From Halococcus salsus (GTDB taxonomy: Archaea; Halobacteriota; Halobacteria; Halobacteriales; Halococcaceae), in NCBI RefSeq assembly GCF_009900715.1, contig NZ_JAAAJC010000006.1, positions 76,916 to 140,915 of the forward strand: a stretch of DNA of 64,000 nt. The letters are read 5' to 3'. This document shows positions 26,860-34,941 of the stretch, piece by piece. Each line of letters starts with the position of its first letter. Positions within the stretch are counted from its first letter, which is position 1. A model generated the notes under the pieces. That model was given only the letters and a program-made list of their open reading frames with translations, did no database searches and was not told where the DNA came from. A program made the position numbers and the translations under genes.

Positions 26860-26991
26860 ACCCATCGTCTCCGGCCCGAACCGTGGGCGTTCTGCGAACT
26901 GGTCACGATGTGCCGGGCTACACCCCGGCGTTACTTCGGCATTGCGATCAGGTTCAACCGCGTATCCCTCTTCAGACGACCGGAGACGGGT
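26860..26991 (-). ncRNA. Candidate structured leader RNA before the bc operon
   Basis: Reading the minus strand between the Lrp gene and the bc operon, ACCCGTCTCCGG (26991-26980) pairs with CCGGAGACG-AT-GGGT (26874-26860), giving a long-range stem of about 12 bp with a two-base bulge. Inside is a perfect 6-bp hairpin GCCGGG/CCCGGC (26929-26912). There is also the word GAACCTGATC (26955-26946), which is the conserved junction of thiamine pyrophosphate riboswitches, followed by AATGCCG-AAGTA. The usual TPP P2/P3 arms and an exact CTGAGA are not found (CTGAAGA is present). A diverged riboswitch, another cis-acting RNA, or chance are all possible. Confidence 0.35.
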
Positions 26992-27003
26992 GAAATCGAC
27001 AGT

Positions 27004-27417
27004 CTATCCTCGTCGTTCGTCCAAGATCAGCCGCGTCTTCGTGCTCACGACGTCGTCGAGTTCGCGCGCCTGCGTGATCAGTTCGTTGACCGCCCCGGTG
27101 TCCGCCGCGTCGACGATGAGCACCACGTCCTCCTCGCCCGAGACCTGCCAGACGAAATCCACCTCGGGCCACTCGGCCATCCGCGCCGAGACCGCCGAGG
27201 TGTCGACGTCGACCGCGACGCCCACCTCGACCATCGCCTTGATGTTCCCCGTCCTGGTCGTGACGGTGAACCGCTCGATGGTCCCCTCGTCGATCAGGCG
27301 CTCGACGCGGTTCCGTACCGTCCCCTCCGACGTGCCGACGCGTTCGGCGATCTCGGTGTAGGGCGTCCGCGAGTCGCGCCGGAGCACGTCGAGGATCGCC
27401 CGGTCGAGGTCGTCCAT
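27004..27417 (-). CDS. Lrp/AsnC-family transcription regulator
   Basis: A 137-residue regulator with an N-terminal HTH (residues 1-48: M-D-D-L-D-R-A-I-L-D, then G-T-S-E-G-T-V-R-N-R-V) and a C-terminal RAM/AsnC effector domain (about 60-135, with D-V-V-L-I-V-D-A-A-D). Such proteins form octamers and often bind amino acids. It is divergent from carA, with 97 bases between the start codons. It may control carbamoyl-phosphate or arginine/pyrimidine flux, and probably itself; a palindrome in the shared region fits that. Confidence 0.88.
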   Translation of the reverse strand: MDDLDRAILDVLRRDSRTPYTEIAERVGTSEGTVRNRVERLIDEGTIERFTVTTRTGNIKAMVEVGVAVDVDTSAVSARMAEWPEVDFVWQVSGEEDVVLIVDAADTGAVNELITQARELDDVVSTKTRLILDERRG

Positions 27418-27444
27418 CCCCCACCTTCCCCCGGACCGTACTTC

Positions 27445-27461
27445 ACGATTTCGAATATCGT
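27445..27461. promoter_or_regulatory. Imperfect palindrome in the lrp-carA intergenic region
   Basis: The 17-base sequence has outer arms ACGAT and ATCGT around TTCGAAT. It sits about 28 bases before the regulator's start codon, next to where its TATA/BRE would be. The word ATATCGTAA from its right side recurs at about 27507-27515, over the carA start. Both could be Lrp-type binding sites. Confidence 0.4.
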
Positions 27462-27483
27462 AACTTCGCTTCGAACACAACCA

Positions 27484-27492
27484 TTATTAGGG
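27484..27492 (+). promoter_or_regulatory. TATA box for carA
   Basis: TTATTAGGG-type sequence centred about 27 bases before the carA ATG at 27515, consistent with a leaderless transcript. Confidence 0.5.
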
Positions 27493-27514
27493 CCGCGTCT
27501 ATACGGATATCGTA

Positions 27515-28579
27515 ATGACCGACGCCTACGTGGCAATCGAGGGCGGGCACGTCCTGACCGGGCGGGCACGCGCGCCGGGCACCGCGCGCGGCGAACTGGT
27601 GTTCACCACCGCGTACACAGGGTCTGAAGAAAGCCTCACGGACCCCTCCTACGCCGAGCAGGTCCTGACCTTCTCGTATCCCCTGATCGGGAACTACGGC
27701 GTCCGGGACGAGCGATTCGAGTCCACCCATGTCCAGCCCACGGCGGTCGTCGCACGCGAGCTCACCGACGACGTCGCCGAGTGGCTCACGGACGAAGGGG
27801 TCCCCGCGGTCGACCACCTCGACACCCGCGACGTGGTGACCGAAGTCAGGGAAGAAGGTGCGATGAAATGTGGTATCGCCGCGGGGCCCGACGCGACGCC
27901 GGACGACGCGCGCGCGGAGCTCGACCAGTGTAAGGCGATGAGCGACCACGTCGACATCGGGGCCGCGGTCAGCGTGACCGAGCCCGTCCACCACGCCGGT
28001 GACGGGAAGTACGACGTCGCGCTGGTCGACTGCGGCGCGAAGGGTTCGATCGTCTCCTCGTTGGTCGAGCGCGGTGCCGACGTCACCGTCTTCCCCTACG
28101 ACACGACGGCGGCGACGGTGGCCGAGGCCGACCCCGACATCCTGTTCGTCTCGAACGGCCCCGGCGACCCCGAGAACTTCGGCGCGGCCCAAGAACTGGT
28201 ACAGGAGTTCGCCGGCGAGGTCCCCATCGCGGGGATCTGTCTCGGTCAGCAGGTCGTCGCGAGCGCGCTCGGCGGGAAGACCGAGAAGATGACCTTCGGC
28301 CACCGCGGGGTCAACCAGCCGGTCCGGGACCTCGAAACCGGCCAGGTCGTGATGACCACCCAGAACCACGGCTACACGGTCGCCGAACCCGGCGACGACC
28401 TCGACGTCACCCAGGTCAACGTCAACGACGACACCCCCGAAGGGCTCGAAAGCGACGACCTCGACGTGCTGACCCGGCAGTACCACCCCGAAGCCAACCC
28501 CGGTCCGCACGATTCGCTCGGGTTCTTCGACGACGTGCTCGGGATGGCCGAGGCGCGCGTCGCGCCGACCGCGGACTGA
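27515..28579 (+). CDS. carA: Carbamoyl-phosphate synthase small subunit
   Basis: A 354-residue glutamine amidotransferase that supplies ammonia to CarB for carbamoyl phosphate, the precursor of pyrimidines and arginine. The N-terminal CPSase domain contains G-E-L-V-F-T-T-A-Y-T-G near residue 27. The C-terminal class I amidotransferase domain has the nucleophile Cys242 in G-I-C-L-G-Q-Q and the His324/Glu326 pair in Y-H-P-E-A. carB is not next to it but is convergent two genes downstream. The stop lies four bases from the convergent TraB/RDD gene's stop. Confidence 0.95.
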   Translation: MTDAYVAIEGGHVLTGRARAPGTARGELVFTTAYTGSEESLTDPSYAEQVLTFSYPLIGNYGVRDERFESTHVQPTAVVARELTDDVAEWLTDEGVPAVDHLDTRDVVTEVREEGAMKCGIAAGPDATPDDARAELDQCKAMSDHVDIGAAVSVTEPVHHAGDGKYDVALVDCGAKGSIVSSLVERGADVTVFPYDTTAATVAEADPDILFVSNGPGDPENFGAAQELVQEFAGEVPIAGICLGQQVVASALGGKTEKMTFGHRGVNQPVRDLETGQVVMTTQNHGYTVAEPGDDLDVTQVNVNDDTPEGLESDDLDVLTRQYHPEANPGPHDSLGFFDDVLGMAEARVAPTAD

Positions 28580-28583
28580 GGAA

Positions 28584-29990
28584 CTAATCGACCTTTCTGA
28601 CTTCCGTTCCAGCGAGGAGGTCCCCGAGCCGCTGGCGTCGCTTCGTCAGCCCCATCGTCACGAACCCGACGAGGTAGAGGACCACGAAATCCACGGGTCG
28701 AACGAGGTTCCGCACGAGACAGGCTCGGCGGGAGGCCTCGAACCCCTCCTCGTCGGTGACGACGAGCCTCGTGAGTCGTTTCCCGAGCGTGCGCCCGAAA
28801 GCGGCTTCGAGCCCGAGGTGGTAACCGAACGCTATCAGCGCGAACCCGACCAGTACGAACCCCGTCTCGCTTCGAAGGCCCGGAACGAGGTCGAGCCCGC
28901 GAGCCAGCGCCCACGTCAGCACCGTGACCGCCGTGAGGTCGACGAGGCTCGCGGCCGCTCGTCGCCCGGTCGAACCCGGCTGGATCGGGTGGTCCCTCGA
29001 TACCCGCTCCCGATCCTCGTTCGGCTCGAACTCCGGATCGTCGTCGATCGTGCCGGTGCGGAGCCACCTCGGGGTGTAGGTCCGTGACACGCGGAGGCCG
29101 CGCCCGGTCGCACGCTCGCCGAGTCCCGAAACGTGCGCGAGCCCGGTGACGAGGACCATGGTATCGTACCCCTCCTCGTCGGCGATCGTCGTCATCCGAT
29201 CCAGCATGTGCTCGTTGCGAACGTCGATCGTCCGGAGCGCGAACTGGCCGACGGCCGTGTAGGCGACGAGCGCGAACCACCCGACGACGAGATCCGTCGA
29301 GAGTACTAACCAGCCGAAGAGGGCGACCAACCCGAGTCTGGCGCTCCCGCGGAGGATCTTCCCCGGGTCGAGCGACACCACGACCGCACCGGCGAGCGGG
29401 AGCGCGACGAGCAAGAGGAGCCCGGCCGTCGCCTCGATATCGAACCACGCCGTGGCGAAGATCCCGGCGACGGCGACGAGCGTCCCCACAACCGCTGCGA
29501 GGCCGCGGTCACGGCGAAACACCAGCCGAAAGCCCACGCCGACCGCGAGCAGTACTCCGACCGTGACCGCGGTCCGAATCGGAGCGATGACGAGGAATGC
29601 GATCAGGACGAGCCAACTGAGTGCGATCGCCAGCGGGCCCGACTCCGTCATCACCGAGACTAGGGACCGATCGACCGAATGAACCGGCGTCTCCGGTGAC
29701 AGCCGTTCGGTAGCGACGTGTTCGGTCGAATCGAACCGGCGGTTGAACAGGAGGTAGTACGGCGACTGCATCAAATTCAGCACGATACCACCCAGAAGCA
29801 CGAGCGGAACGCGTATCGCTGCTCTGGCGGCCGTTCGACCTGTGATAGTGTCCGCGGGCCACTCGACGAAGACGGCGTCGGCATCCGCCTCCCGCACGTA
29901 GTCCGTGAGTTCGTCCTCGACCTTCGAGAGCCGGTCGAAGTGGATGGTCCCGAACAGGTCGAGGCGGCGACGCATTGACCGTTCGTTCAT
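28584..29990 (-). CDS. TraB-like domain fused to RDD membrane domain
   Basis: A 468-residue membrane protein. Residues 8-40 (L-F-G-T-I-H-F-D-R then A-D-A-V-F-V-E-W-P) and about 275-290 (V-L-V-T-G-L-A-H-V-S-G-L) resemble the GxxH and later His-containing blocks of TraB/pheromone-shutdown proteins. Several hydrophobic helices lie between them (about 55-245). From residue 345 the sequence is an RDD-family domain (R-R-A-A-A-S-L-V-D, later G-R-T-L-G-K-R-L and a final R-R-Q-R-L-G-D-L-L-A-G-T). I know TraB-like and RDD domains as separate proteins; the fusion is unusual. Function unknown; surface signalling or peptide/ion handling are possibilities. Confidence 0.7.
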   Translation of the reverse strand: MNERSMRRRLDLFGTIHFDRLSKVEDELTDYVREADADAVFVEWPADTITGRTAARAAIRVPLVLLGGIVLNLMQSPYYLLFNRRFDSTEHVATERLSPETPVHSVDRSLVSVMTESGPLAIALSWLVLIAFLVIAPIRTAVTVGVLLAVGVGFRLVFRRDRGLAAVVGTLVAVAGIFATAWFDIEATAGLLLLVALPLAGAVVVSLDPGKILRGSARLGLVALFGWLVLSTDLVVGWFALVAYTAVGQFALRTIDVRNEHMLDRMTTIADEEGYDTMVLVTGLAHVSGLGERATGRGLRVSRTYTPRWLRTGTIDDDPEFEPNEDRERVSRDHPIQPGSTGRRAAASLVDLTAVTVLTWALARGLDLVPGLRSETGFVLVGFALIAFGYHLGLEAAFGRTLGKRLTRLVVTDEEGFEASRRACLVRNLVRPVDFVVLYLVGFVTMGLTKRRQRLGDLLAGTEVRKVD

Positions 29991-30038
29991 CGGACGGCGA
30001 TAAATGCCTGCTGTCTTCGTGTGACGAGAACTCCCGAA

Positions 30039-30590
30039 TCAGACCTCGCGGAGGTCGTCGGTCGCTTCCCACCGGATCGCGGCGGCCGCGGCCTCGTCGG
30101 CCCGTCGGAGGACGACGGCTTCGAGCGTGGCGGGTTCGACAGCCGTCCGCGAGGTGTGTGAGAGCACCATGTGCGTGACCTCGACCGGGAGGCCCGCCGC
30201 GGCCGTCACGTAGACCCCGTAGTAGGGATGCCCGAGCAGTTCTTCGATCCGCGTGCTCTCCATCCCGTCGAACTCGTAAAGTTTGCTGACGTCGTGGACC
30301 AGCGCGCCCGCGAGCAGGCGGTCGAGATCGAGGTCGGCGTCGCGGTGTTCGATCAACATCTCGCCGAGCGCCAGCGCGCCAGCGACGACGTCCCGAACGT
30401 GCGCGACGAAGGTTTCGTCGGGGAGGTCGAGTTTCCGCTGAGCCGGCGGATACCACGGCAGGGATTCGAGCGAGTCGATGCCGTTCTCGGCCATCGCCGT
30501 GGCCCACGCCTCGCGCACACTCGCCCGGAGGTCGTCGTCCTCGATCCGCTCGATGCTCGGAAACGCGTCCGCGAGTTGGTCCGCAGTCAT
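30039..30590 (-). CDS. HD-domain phosphohydrolase-like protein
   Basis: A 183-residue all-helical protein with the HD-superfamily pattern: an upstream histidine in H-V-R-D-V near residue 66, L-V-H-D-V-S-K-L as the HD motif near 98-105, and later H-T-S-R-T near 148. These would bind one or two divalent metals. Related haloarchaeal proteins are annotated only as HD domain proteins; possible substrates include nucleotides. It is on the same strand as carB, 45 bases downstream, and may share its transcript. Confidence 0.8.
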   Translation of the reverse strand: MTADQLADAFPSIERIEDDDLRASVREAWATAMAENGIDSLESLPWYPPAQRKLDLPDETFVAHVRDVVAGALALGEMLIEHRDADLDLDRLLAGALVHDVSKLYEFDGMESTRIEELLGHPYYGVYVTAAAGLPVEVTHMVLSHTSRTAVEPATLEAVVLRRADEAAAAAIRWEATDDLREV

Positions 30591-30635
30591 ACCGAGAGAA
30601 GAAGGACGGCCGTGTTGTAGCCGTCGGGTCCGTCG

Positions 30636-33600
30636 CTACGCGCCCCAGGTCGCTTCGGTCGTCGGCCGGTCGCCGACCGCCTCGACCGCCGAATCCTCGT
30701 CGCGTGATTCGAGTGCCGACAGCGCGGCCCGTGCGCTCGCCGTCGTCGAGAAGTAGGTGACCTCCTCCTCGACGCAGACTTCGAGCGCGTCGCGGTTCCG
30801 CGAGACCATGAGATCGACCTCGCCGTCCATGATCGCCGTTTCGAGGTCGTCGAACTCGCGGAGCTCGAAGTGCTCGGCGAACCCGTCGTGAAGCGCGCGC
30901 CCGGCCTCGCTCTCGGGGTCGGGGAACTCGGGGTCCGAGAGGTCGACGACGGCCGTCCCACCCGTCGGGACGGGTTTGTTGGTCGCCGATTGGGCCTTCC
31001 CGTAGGCCTTGCCGAAACTGTCGGCGGTGCCCATCACCTCGCCCGTGCTCTTCATCTCCGGGCCCAGTCTGGGATCGCTGCCCGGCAGGCGGTCGAACGG
31101 CAGCACGACCTCCTTGACGCTGGTCTGTTCGGGGACCTGCTCGGTCGCCGCCAGCTCGGCGAGCGAGGTGCCCGCCATCACCTGCGCGGCGAGTTTCGCG
31201 ATCGGGACCCCGGTCGCCTTCGAGACGAACGGCACCGTGCGCGAAGAACGGGGGTTCGCCTCCAGGACGTAGACCTCTCCATCTTTGACCGCCAACTGAA
31301 CGTTGAGCAGGCCCACCGTACCGAGCGCCTCGGCGATGTCCTCGACGACCTCGCGAACCCGGCCGAGAACCTCGCTATCGAGCGATTCCGGTGGTATCAT
31401 GCAGGCCGAGTCGCCGGAGTGAACCCCCGCGCTCTCGACGTGCTCCATGATCCCGCCGATCAGGACTTCCTCGCCGTCGGCGACGGCGTCGACGTCGAGT
31501 TCGACCGCACCTTCGAGGAACTGGTCGACCAGGATCGGCTGGTCGGGGCTCACACGCACTGCCTCCTCGACGTAGCTCTTCAGGTCCGCGTCGTCGTAGA
31601 CGACGTCCATCGCGCGGCCGCCGAGAACGTAGCTCGGGCGAACGAGGACGGGGTAGCCGATCTCGTGAGCGAGGTCGAGGGCTTCGGCCTCGCTCTCGGC
31701 CGCCCCGCCCGCGGGCTGAGCGATCCCGAGGTCGTCCATCAGGCGGTTGAACCTGTCCCGGTTCTCCGCGAGGTCCATCGCCTCGACGGTCGTCCCCAGA
31801 ACCTCACAGTCGAGGCCACGGCGGTCGAGTTCGGCCTCCAGCCCGCGGCCGATGTCGACGGAGGTCTGGCCGCCGAACTGGACCATCACGCCGTCGGCCC
31901 CGGTGGTCTCGATCACGTCGGCGACCTCCTCGGGGGTGATCGGTTCGAAGAAGAGGCCATCGGAGGTGTCGTAGTCCGTCGAGACGGTCTCGGGGTTGTT
32001 GTTGACGACGTGGGCTTCGATCCCCATCTCGCGGAGCGCGCGCACCGCGTGCACGGTACAGTAGTCGAACTCGACGCCCTGACCGATTCTGATAGGGCCA
32101 CCGCCGACGATCACGACGCTCTCGACGTCGCGGTTCACCTGGACCTCGTCGTGGTCGATACCCGAGAGGCGCTCGCGGGCGGAGTAGTAGTACGGCGTTG
32201 AGGCTTCGAACTCGCCGGCACAGGTGTCGACCTGTTTGAAGTCACGGGGCGACGCGTCGGCTTCGACCGCGTCGATCGGGGCCTCGTCGGCCGTCGTTCC
32301 GCCGGCCCCGTCGGCCCGCGTCACCACGCCGTCGTCGCCAGCGGCGAGCGCCGCGACCTCCTGGTTCGTGAAGCCCACGTCGGCCGCGGGCTCGAAGTCA
32401 CCCTCCGCGGCCGCGCTCGCGGCTTCAGCGATCCGGGCGTAGCGCTCGACGTACCACGGTTTGATCCCCGTGAACTCGGAGACCTCGTCGACCGAGTAAC
32501 CCCGCCCGAACGCCTCGAACATCGCGTACGGGCGGTCGGGAGTGGGCCGTTCGAGGTACTGGGTTTCGAGCGCCGCGTCGTCGAGGGCGGCCCAGTCGAC
32601 GTCCGGTTCGTACTCGGTCGAGCGGAGCGCCTTCAAGAGGGACTCCTCGAAGGTCCGTCCGATCGACATCGCCTCCCCGGTGCTCTTCATCGCCGTCCCG
32701 AGTTCGAAGTCGACATCGGCGAACTTCTGGTTCGGCCACCGCGGGATCTTGGTGACGACGTAGTCGATCGCGGGCTCGAAGGCGGCGGTCGTCTCACCAG
32801 TAATTTCGTTCTCGATCTCGTGGAGGCGCTTGCCGAGCGCGACCTTCGCGGTCACGCGCGCGATCGGGTACCCGGTGGCCTTCGAGGCCAGTGCCGACGA
32901 GCGCGAGACGCGGGGGTTGACCTCGACGACGCGATACTCGCCGCCGGGCGAGCCGTCGTCGCGCCAGGCGAACTGGATGTTACAGCCACCCTGGATACCG
33001 AGCTCACGGATCACGTCGAGCGCGGCGGTCCGCATGTCCTGGTGGCCGTCGTCGGGGATCACCTGCGAGGGGGTGACGACCATCGACTCGCCGGTGTGGA
33101 TCCCCATCGGGTCGAGGTTCTCCATGTTACAGATGATGATACACGAGTCGTCGGCGTCGCGCATCACCTCGTACTCCAGTTCGACCCAACCCGCGATCGA
33201 CTCGGTGATCAGGACTTCTCCATTTCTGGAGAGCCGCAGCCCCTTCCGGACGCTCTCCTTCAGCTCGTCCATCTCGGCGACGACGCCCGACCCGCTCCCC
33301 CCGAGAGTGTAGGTCGTCCGCATGATCACCGGGAGCCCGCCGACCGCCTCGACGGCGTCCTCGATCTCCTCGACCGACTCGATGGTCACCGACTTCGCGA
33401 CGGGCTGACCGACCTCCTCCATCCGGTGGCGGAACAGTTCCCGGTCCTCGGTGGCGTAGATGGTGTCGAGCGGCGTGCCCATGATCTCGACATCGAACTC
33501 CTCGAGCACACCCTCCTCCGCGAGTTCGGCGGTGACGTTCAATCCTGTTTGCCCGCCGAGCCCCGCGATCACGCCGTCCGGACGCTCCTTCTCGATGATC

Positions 33601-33821
33601 TCCGCGATGGCCTCGGTGGTGATGGGCTCGATGTAGACCGCGTCGGCCATCTCGGGGTCGGTCATGATGGTCGCGGGGTTCGAGTTGACGAGGACGACGC
33701 GCGCGCCCTCCTCGGCGAGCGCGCGGCACGCCTGCGCCCCCGAGTAGTCGAACTCCGCGGCCTGCCCGATCTGGATCGGGCCGCTGCCGATGAGCAGGAT
33801 GGTCCGGTCTGCGTGTGTCAT
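30636..33821 (-). CDS. carB: Carbamoyl-phosphate synthase large subunit
   Basis: A 1061-residue enzyme with two tandem ATP-grasp halves. The first starts with L-L-I-G-S-G-P-I-Q-I-G-Q-A-A-E-F-D-Y-S-G; the second, after about residue 570, repeats V-I-V-G-G-G-P-I-R-I-G-Q-G-V-E-F-D-Y. The C-terminal MGS-like allosteric domain lies at about 930-1055. The linker near residues 460-530 is acidic and Ala-rich. The ATG at 33821 was chosen over an upstream in-frame start because M-T-H-A-D-R-T-I-L-L fits the family. On the coding strand a TATA-like CTTATTACG lies about 27 bases upstream. Confidence 0.96.
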   Translation of the reverse strand: MTHADRTILLIGSGPIQIGQAAEFDYSGAQACRALAEEGARVVLVNSNPATIMTDPEMADAVYIEPITTEAIAEIIEKERPDGVIAGLGGQTGLNVTAELAEEGVLEEFDVEIMGTPLDTIYATEDRELFRHRMEEVGQPVAKSVTIESVEEIEDAVEAVGGLPVIMRTTYTLGGSGSGVVAEMDELKESVRKGLRLSRNGEVLITESIAGWVELEYEVMRDADDSCIIICNMENLDPMGIHTGESMVVTPSQVIPDDGHQDMRTAALDVIRELGIQGGCNIQFAWRDDGSPGGEYRVVEVNPRVSRSSALASKATGYPIARVTAKVALGKRLHEIENEITGETTAAFEPAIDYVVTKIPRWPNQKFADVDFELGTAMKSTGEAMSIGRTFEESLLKALRSTEYEPDVDWAALDDAALETQYLERPTPDRPYAMFEAFGRGYSVDEVSEFTGIKPWYVERYARIAEAASAAAEGDFEPAADVGFTNQEVAALAAGDDGVVTRADGAGGTTADEAPIDAVEADASPRDFKQVDTCAGEFEASTPYYYSARERLSGIDHDEVQVNRDVESVVIVGGGPIRIGQGVEFDYCTVHAVRALREMGIEAHVVNNNPETVSTDYDTSDGLFFEPITPEEVADVIETTGADGVMVQFGGQTSVDIGRGLEAELDRRGLDCEVLGTTVEAMDLAENRDRFNRLMDDLGIAQPAGGAAESEAEALDLAHEIGYPVLVRPSYVLGGRAMDVVYDDADLKSYVEEAVRVSPDQPILVDQFLEGAVELDVDAVADGEEVLIGGIMEHVESAGVHSGDSACMIPPESLDSEVLGRVREVVEDIAEALGTVGLLNVQLAVKDGEVYVLEANPRSSRTVPFVSKATGVPIAKLAAQVMAGTSLAELAATEQVPEQTSVKEVVLPFDRLPGSDPRLGPEMKSTGEVMGTADSFGKAYGKAQSATNKPVPTGGTAVVDLSDPEFPDPESEAGRALHDGFAEHFELREFDDLETAIMDGEVDLMVSRNRDALEVCVEEEVTYFSTTASARAALSALESRDEDSAVEAVGDRPTTEATWGA

Positions 33822-34038
33822 TACCCACGCCAGTTCGCACATCGTAATAAGCCCGGCGAATCGGTACGAGATGCGTAGCCGAGCTTCGATTTTCGAAATC
33901 AGGTGCGCGAGGGCGGAGCACTGGCCGTGCGTCCCGCTCTCCGGTGTGCGAGAAGCGTGGTCGGGAAATCGAACGAGTCGGAGAAACGGTCGGAACCCGG
34001 CTCACGAACCGGCGACGGTGTCGAACGGTGAGTCGAGA

Positions 34039-34269
34039 TCAGTTGGCTTCGTCGCGGATCAGATACCGGTAGGGCCGGTCGTGTAGCACTTCGACGTCAC
34101 CGGTCTCGGACCGACGCCCCAGCACGGTCGCGACCTGGTGGGGGCTGTCGAGCTCCTCGCCGTTGGCTTGGAGGAGGTCGTGTATCTCGCGGGCGGTGAG
34201 GGGTTCGGTGACGCCGGTCTCCGAGAGCACGGTTCGGATCCGCTCGAACTCGCTCCGCCGGAGTTGCAT
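34039..34269 (-). CDS. Small winged-helix protein
   Basis: A 76-residue protein with a compact winged-helix pattern: F-E-R-I-R-T-V-L near the start, L-T-A-R-E-I-H-D-L-L as the second helix, S-P-H-Q-V-A-T-V-L-G-R as the recognition helix, and a C-terminal wing with P-Y-R-Y-L-I. It is a conserved haloarchaeal type without an assigned role. Together with the DUF5815-like gene upstream it is on the minus strand, separated by 104 bases. Confidence 0.65.
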   Translation of the reverse strand: MQLRRSEFERIRTVLSETGVTEPLTAREIHDLLQANGEELDSPHQVATVLGRRSETGDVEVLHDRPYRYLIRDEAN

Positions 34270-34373
34270 ACGTGTCCCATGGTGCGGAGGCACATAACAC
34301 CACGTCAGACAGTCGTATGACGGTCGTTGCGACGAATCGCTCGATGGTGGCGCTCCGGGGGTGACAGCCGGTG

Positions 34374-34904
34374 TCAGACGGGTGTGTCGGTTCCGCGCTC
34401 GAAGTCGCGCTCGCGGCGATAGGCGTCGACGAACGCCTCGACGTCGAACTCCTGAAGCTGGGATTCGAACTCGTGTCGGGCCGCGTCGTTCTCGGCGTGG
34501 CTCACGGCGTGGTCCATCAGCTCGACGACGAGTTCGACCACCACCTCGTGGAGGCGGCGGGAGTCGAACTCGGCGACCCAGACCCATGCGTAGCCCACGT
34601 CGGTGTCCTCCGAGACGTCCTCGCCGACGACCTCCTCGGGGAACTCCTCCAGCACGACGCCCATGAGGTGACGGGTATCGAACGTGCCGCCGTCGGTGGG
34701 TTCGATCGCGGTTTCGAGCACCGAGACGAGGGACTCGGGGACGAACCGGCTCAGCGGGTGGACGTCCATCACGACGGCGTGGCGCGCGCCACACGAACAC
34801 TCGAACTCCCGGAGGCCCATGTCGAGGGCCGAGACCGCGACCGACTCCCCACACGGGAGGTCGATCCCGGTCTCGCGGCTGCCCGGGACGCGCGGCTTGG
34901 TCAT
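34374..34904 (-). CDS. DUF5815-family protein
   Basis: A 176-residue soluble, acidic protein. The middle contains C-S-C-G-A-R-H-A-V-V-M-D-V-H-P-L, which I recall as the hallmark of haloarchaeal DUF5815 proteins. The paired cysteines (plus an earlier Cys in L-P-C-G-E-S) could bind a metal. The C-terminal half is helical (D-S-R-R-L-H-E-V-V-V-E-L). No enzymatic motif is recognised, and no partner is suggested by its neighbours. Confidence 0.7.
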   Translation of the reverse strand: MTKPRVPGSRETGIDLPCGESVAVSALDMGLREFECSCGARHAVVMDVHPLSRFVPESLVSVLETAIEPTDGGTFDTRHLMGVVLEEFPEEVVGEDVSEDTDVGYAWVWVAEFDSRRLHEVVVELVVELMDHAVSHAENDAARHEFESQLQEFDVEAFVDAYRRERDFERGTDTPV

Positions 34905-34941
34905 GTGGGCGATTGGGGCGCGCCGGGGTTAAACGCCGGGG

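Noticed and set aside
26855-26935. tRNA-like sequence in the bc-operon leader
   Set aside because: GGTTCGGGCC resembles a T-arm, but the conserved A at the T-loop, the acceptor pairing and an anticodon arm are missing.
26940-26991. Canonical TPP riboswitch
   Set aside because: Only the GAACCTGATC junction and a loose 3' part match. The 5' GGGGTGC arm, P3 hairpin and exact CTGAGA are not found, so it is kept only as a candidate structured RNA.
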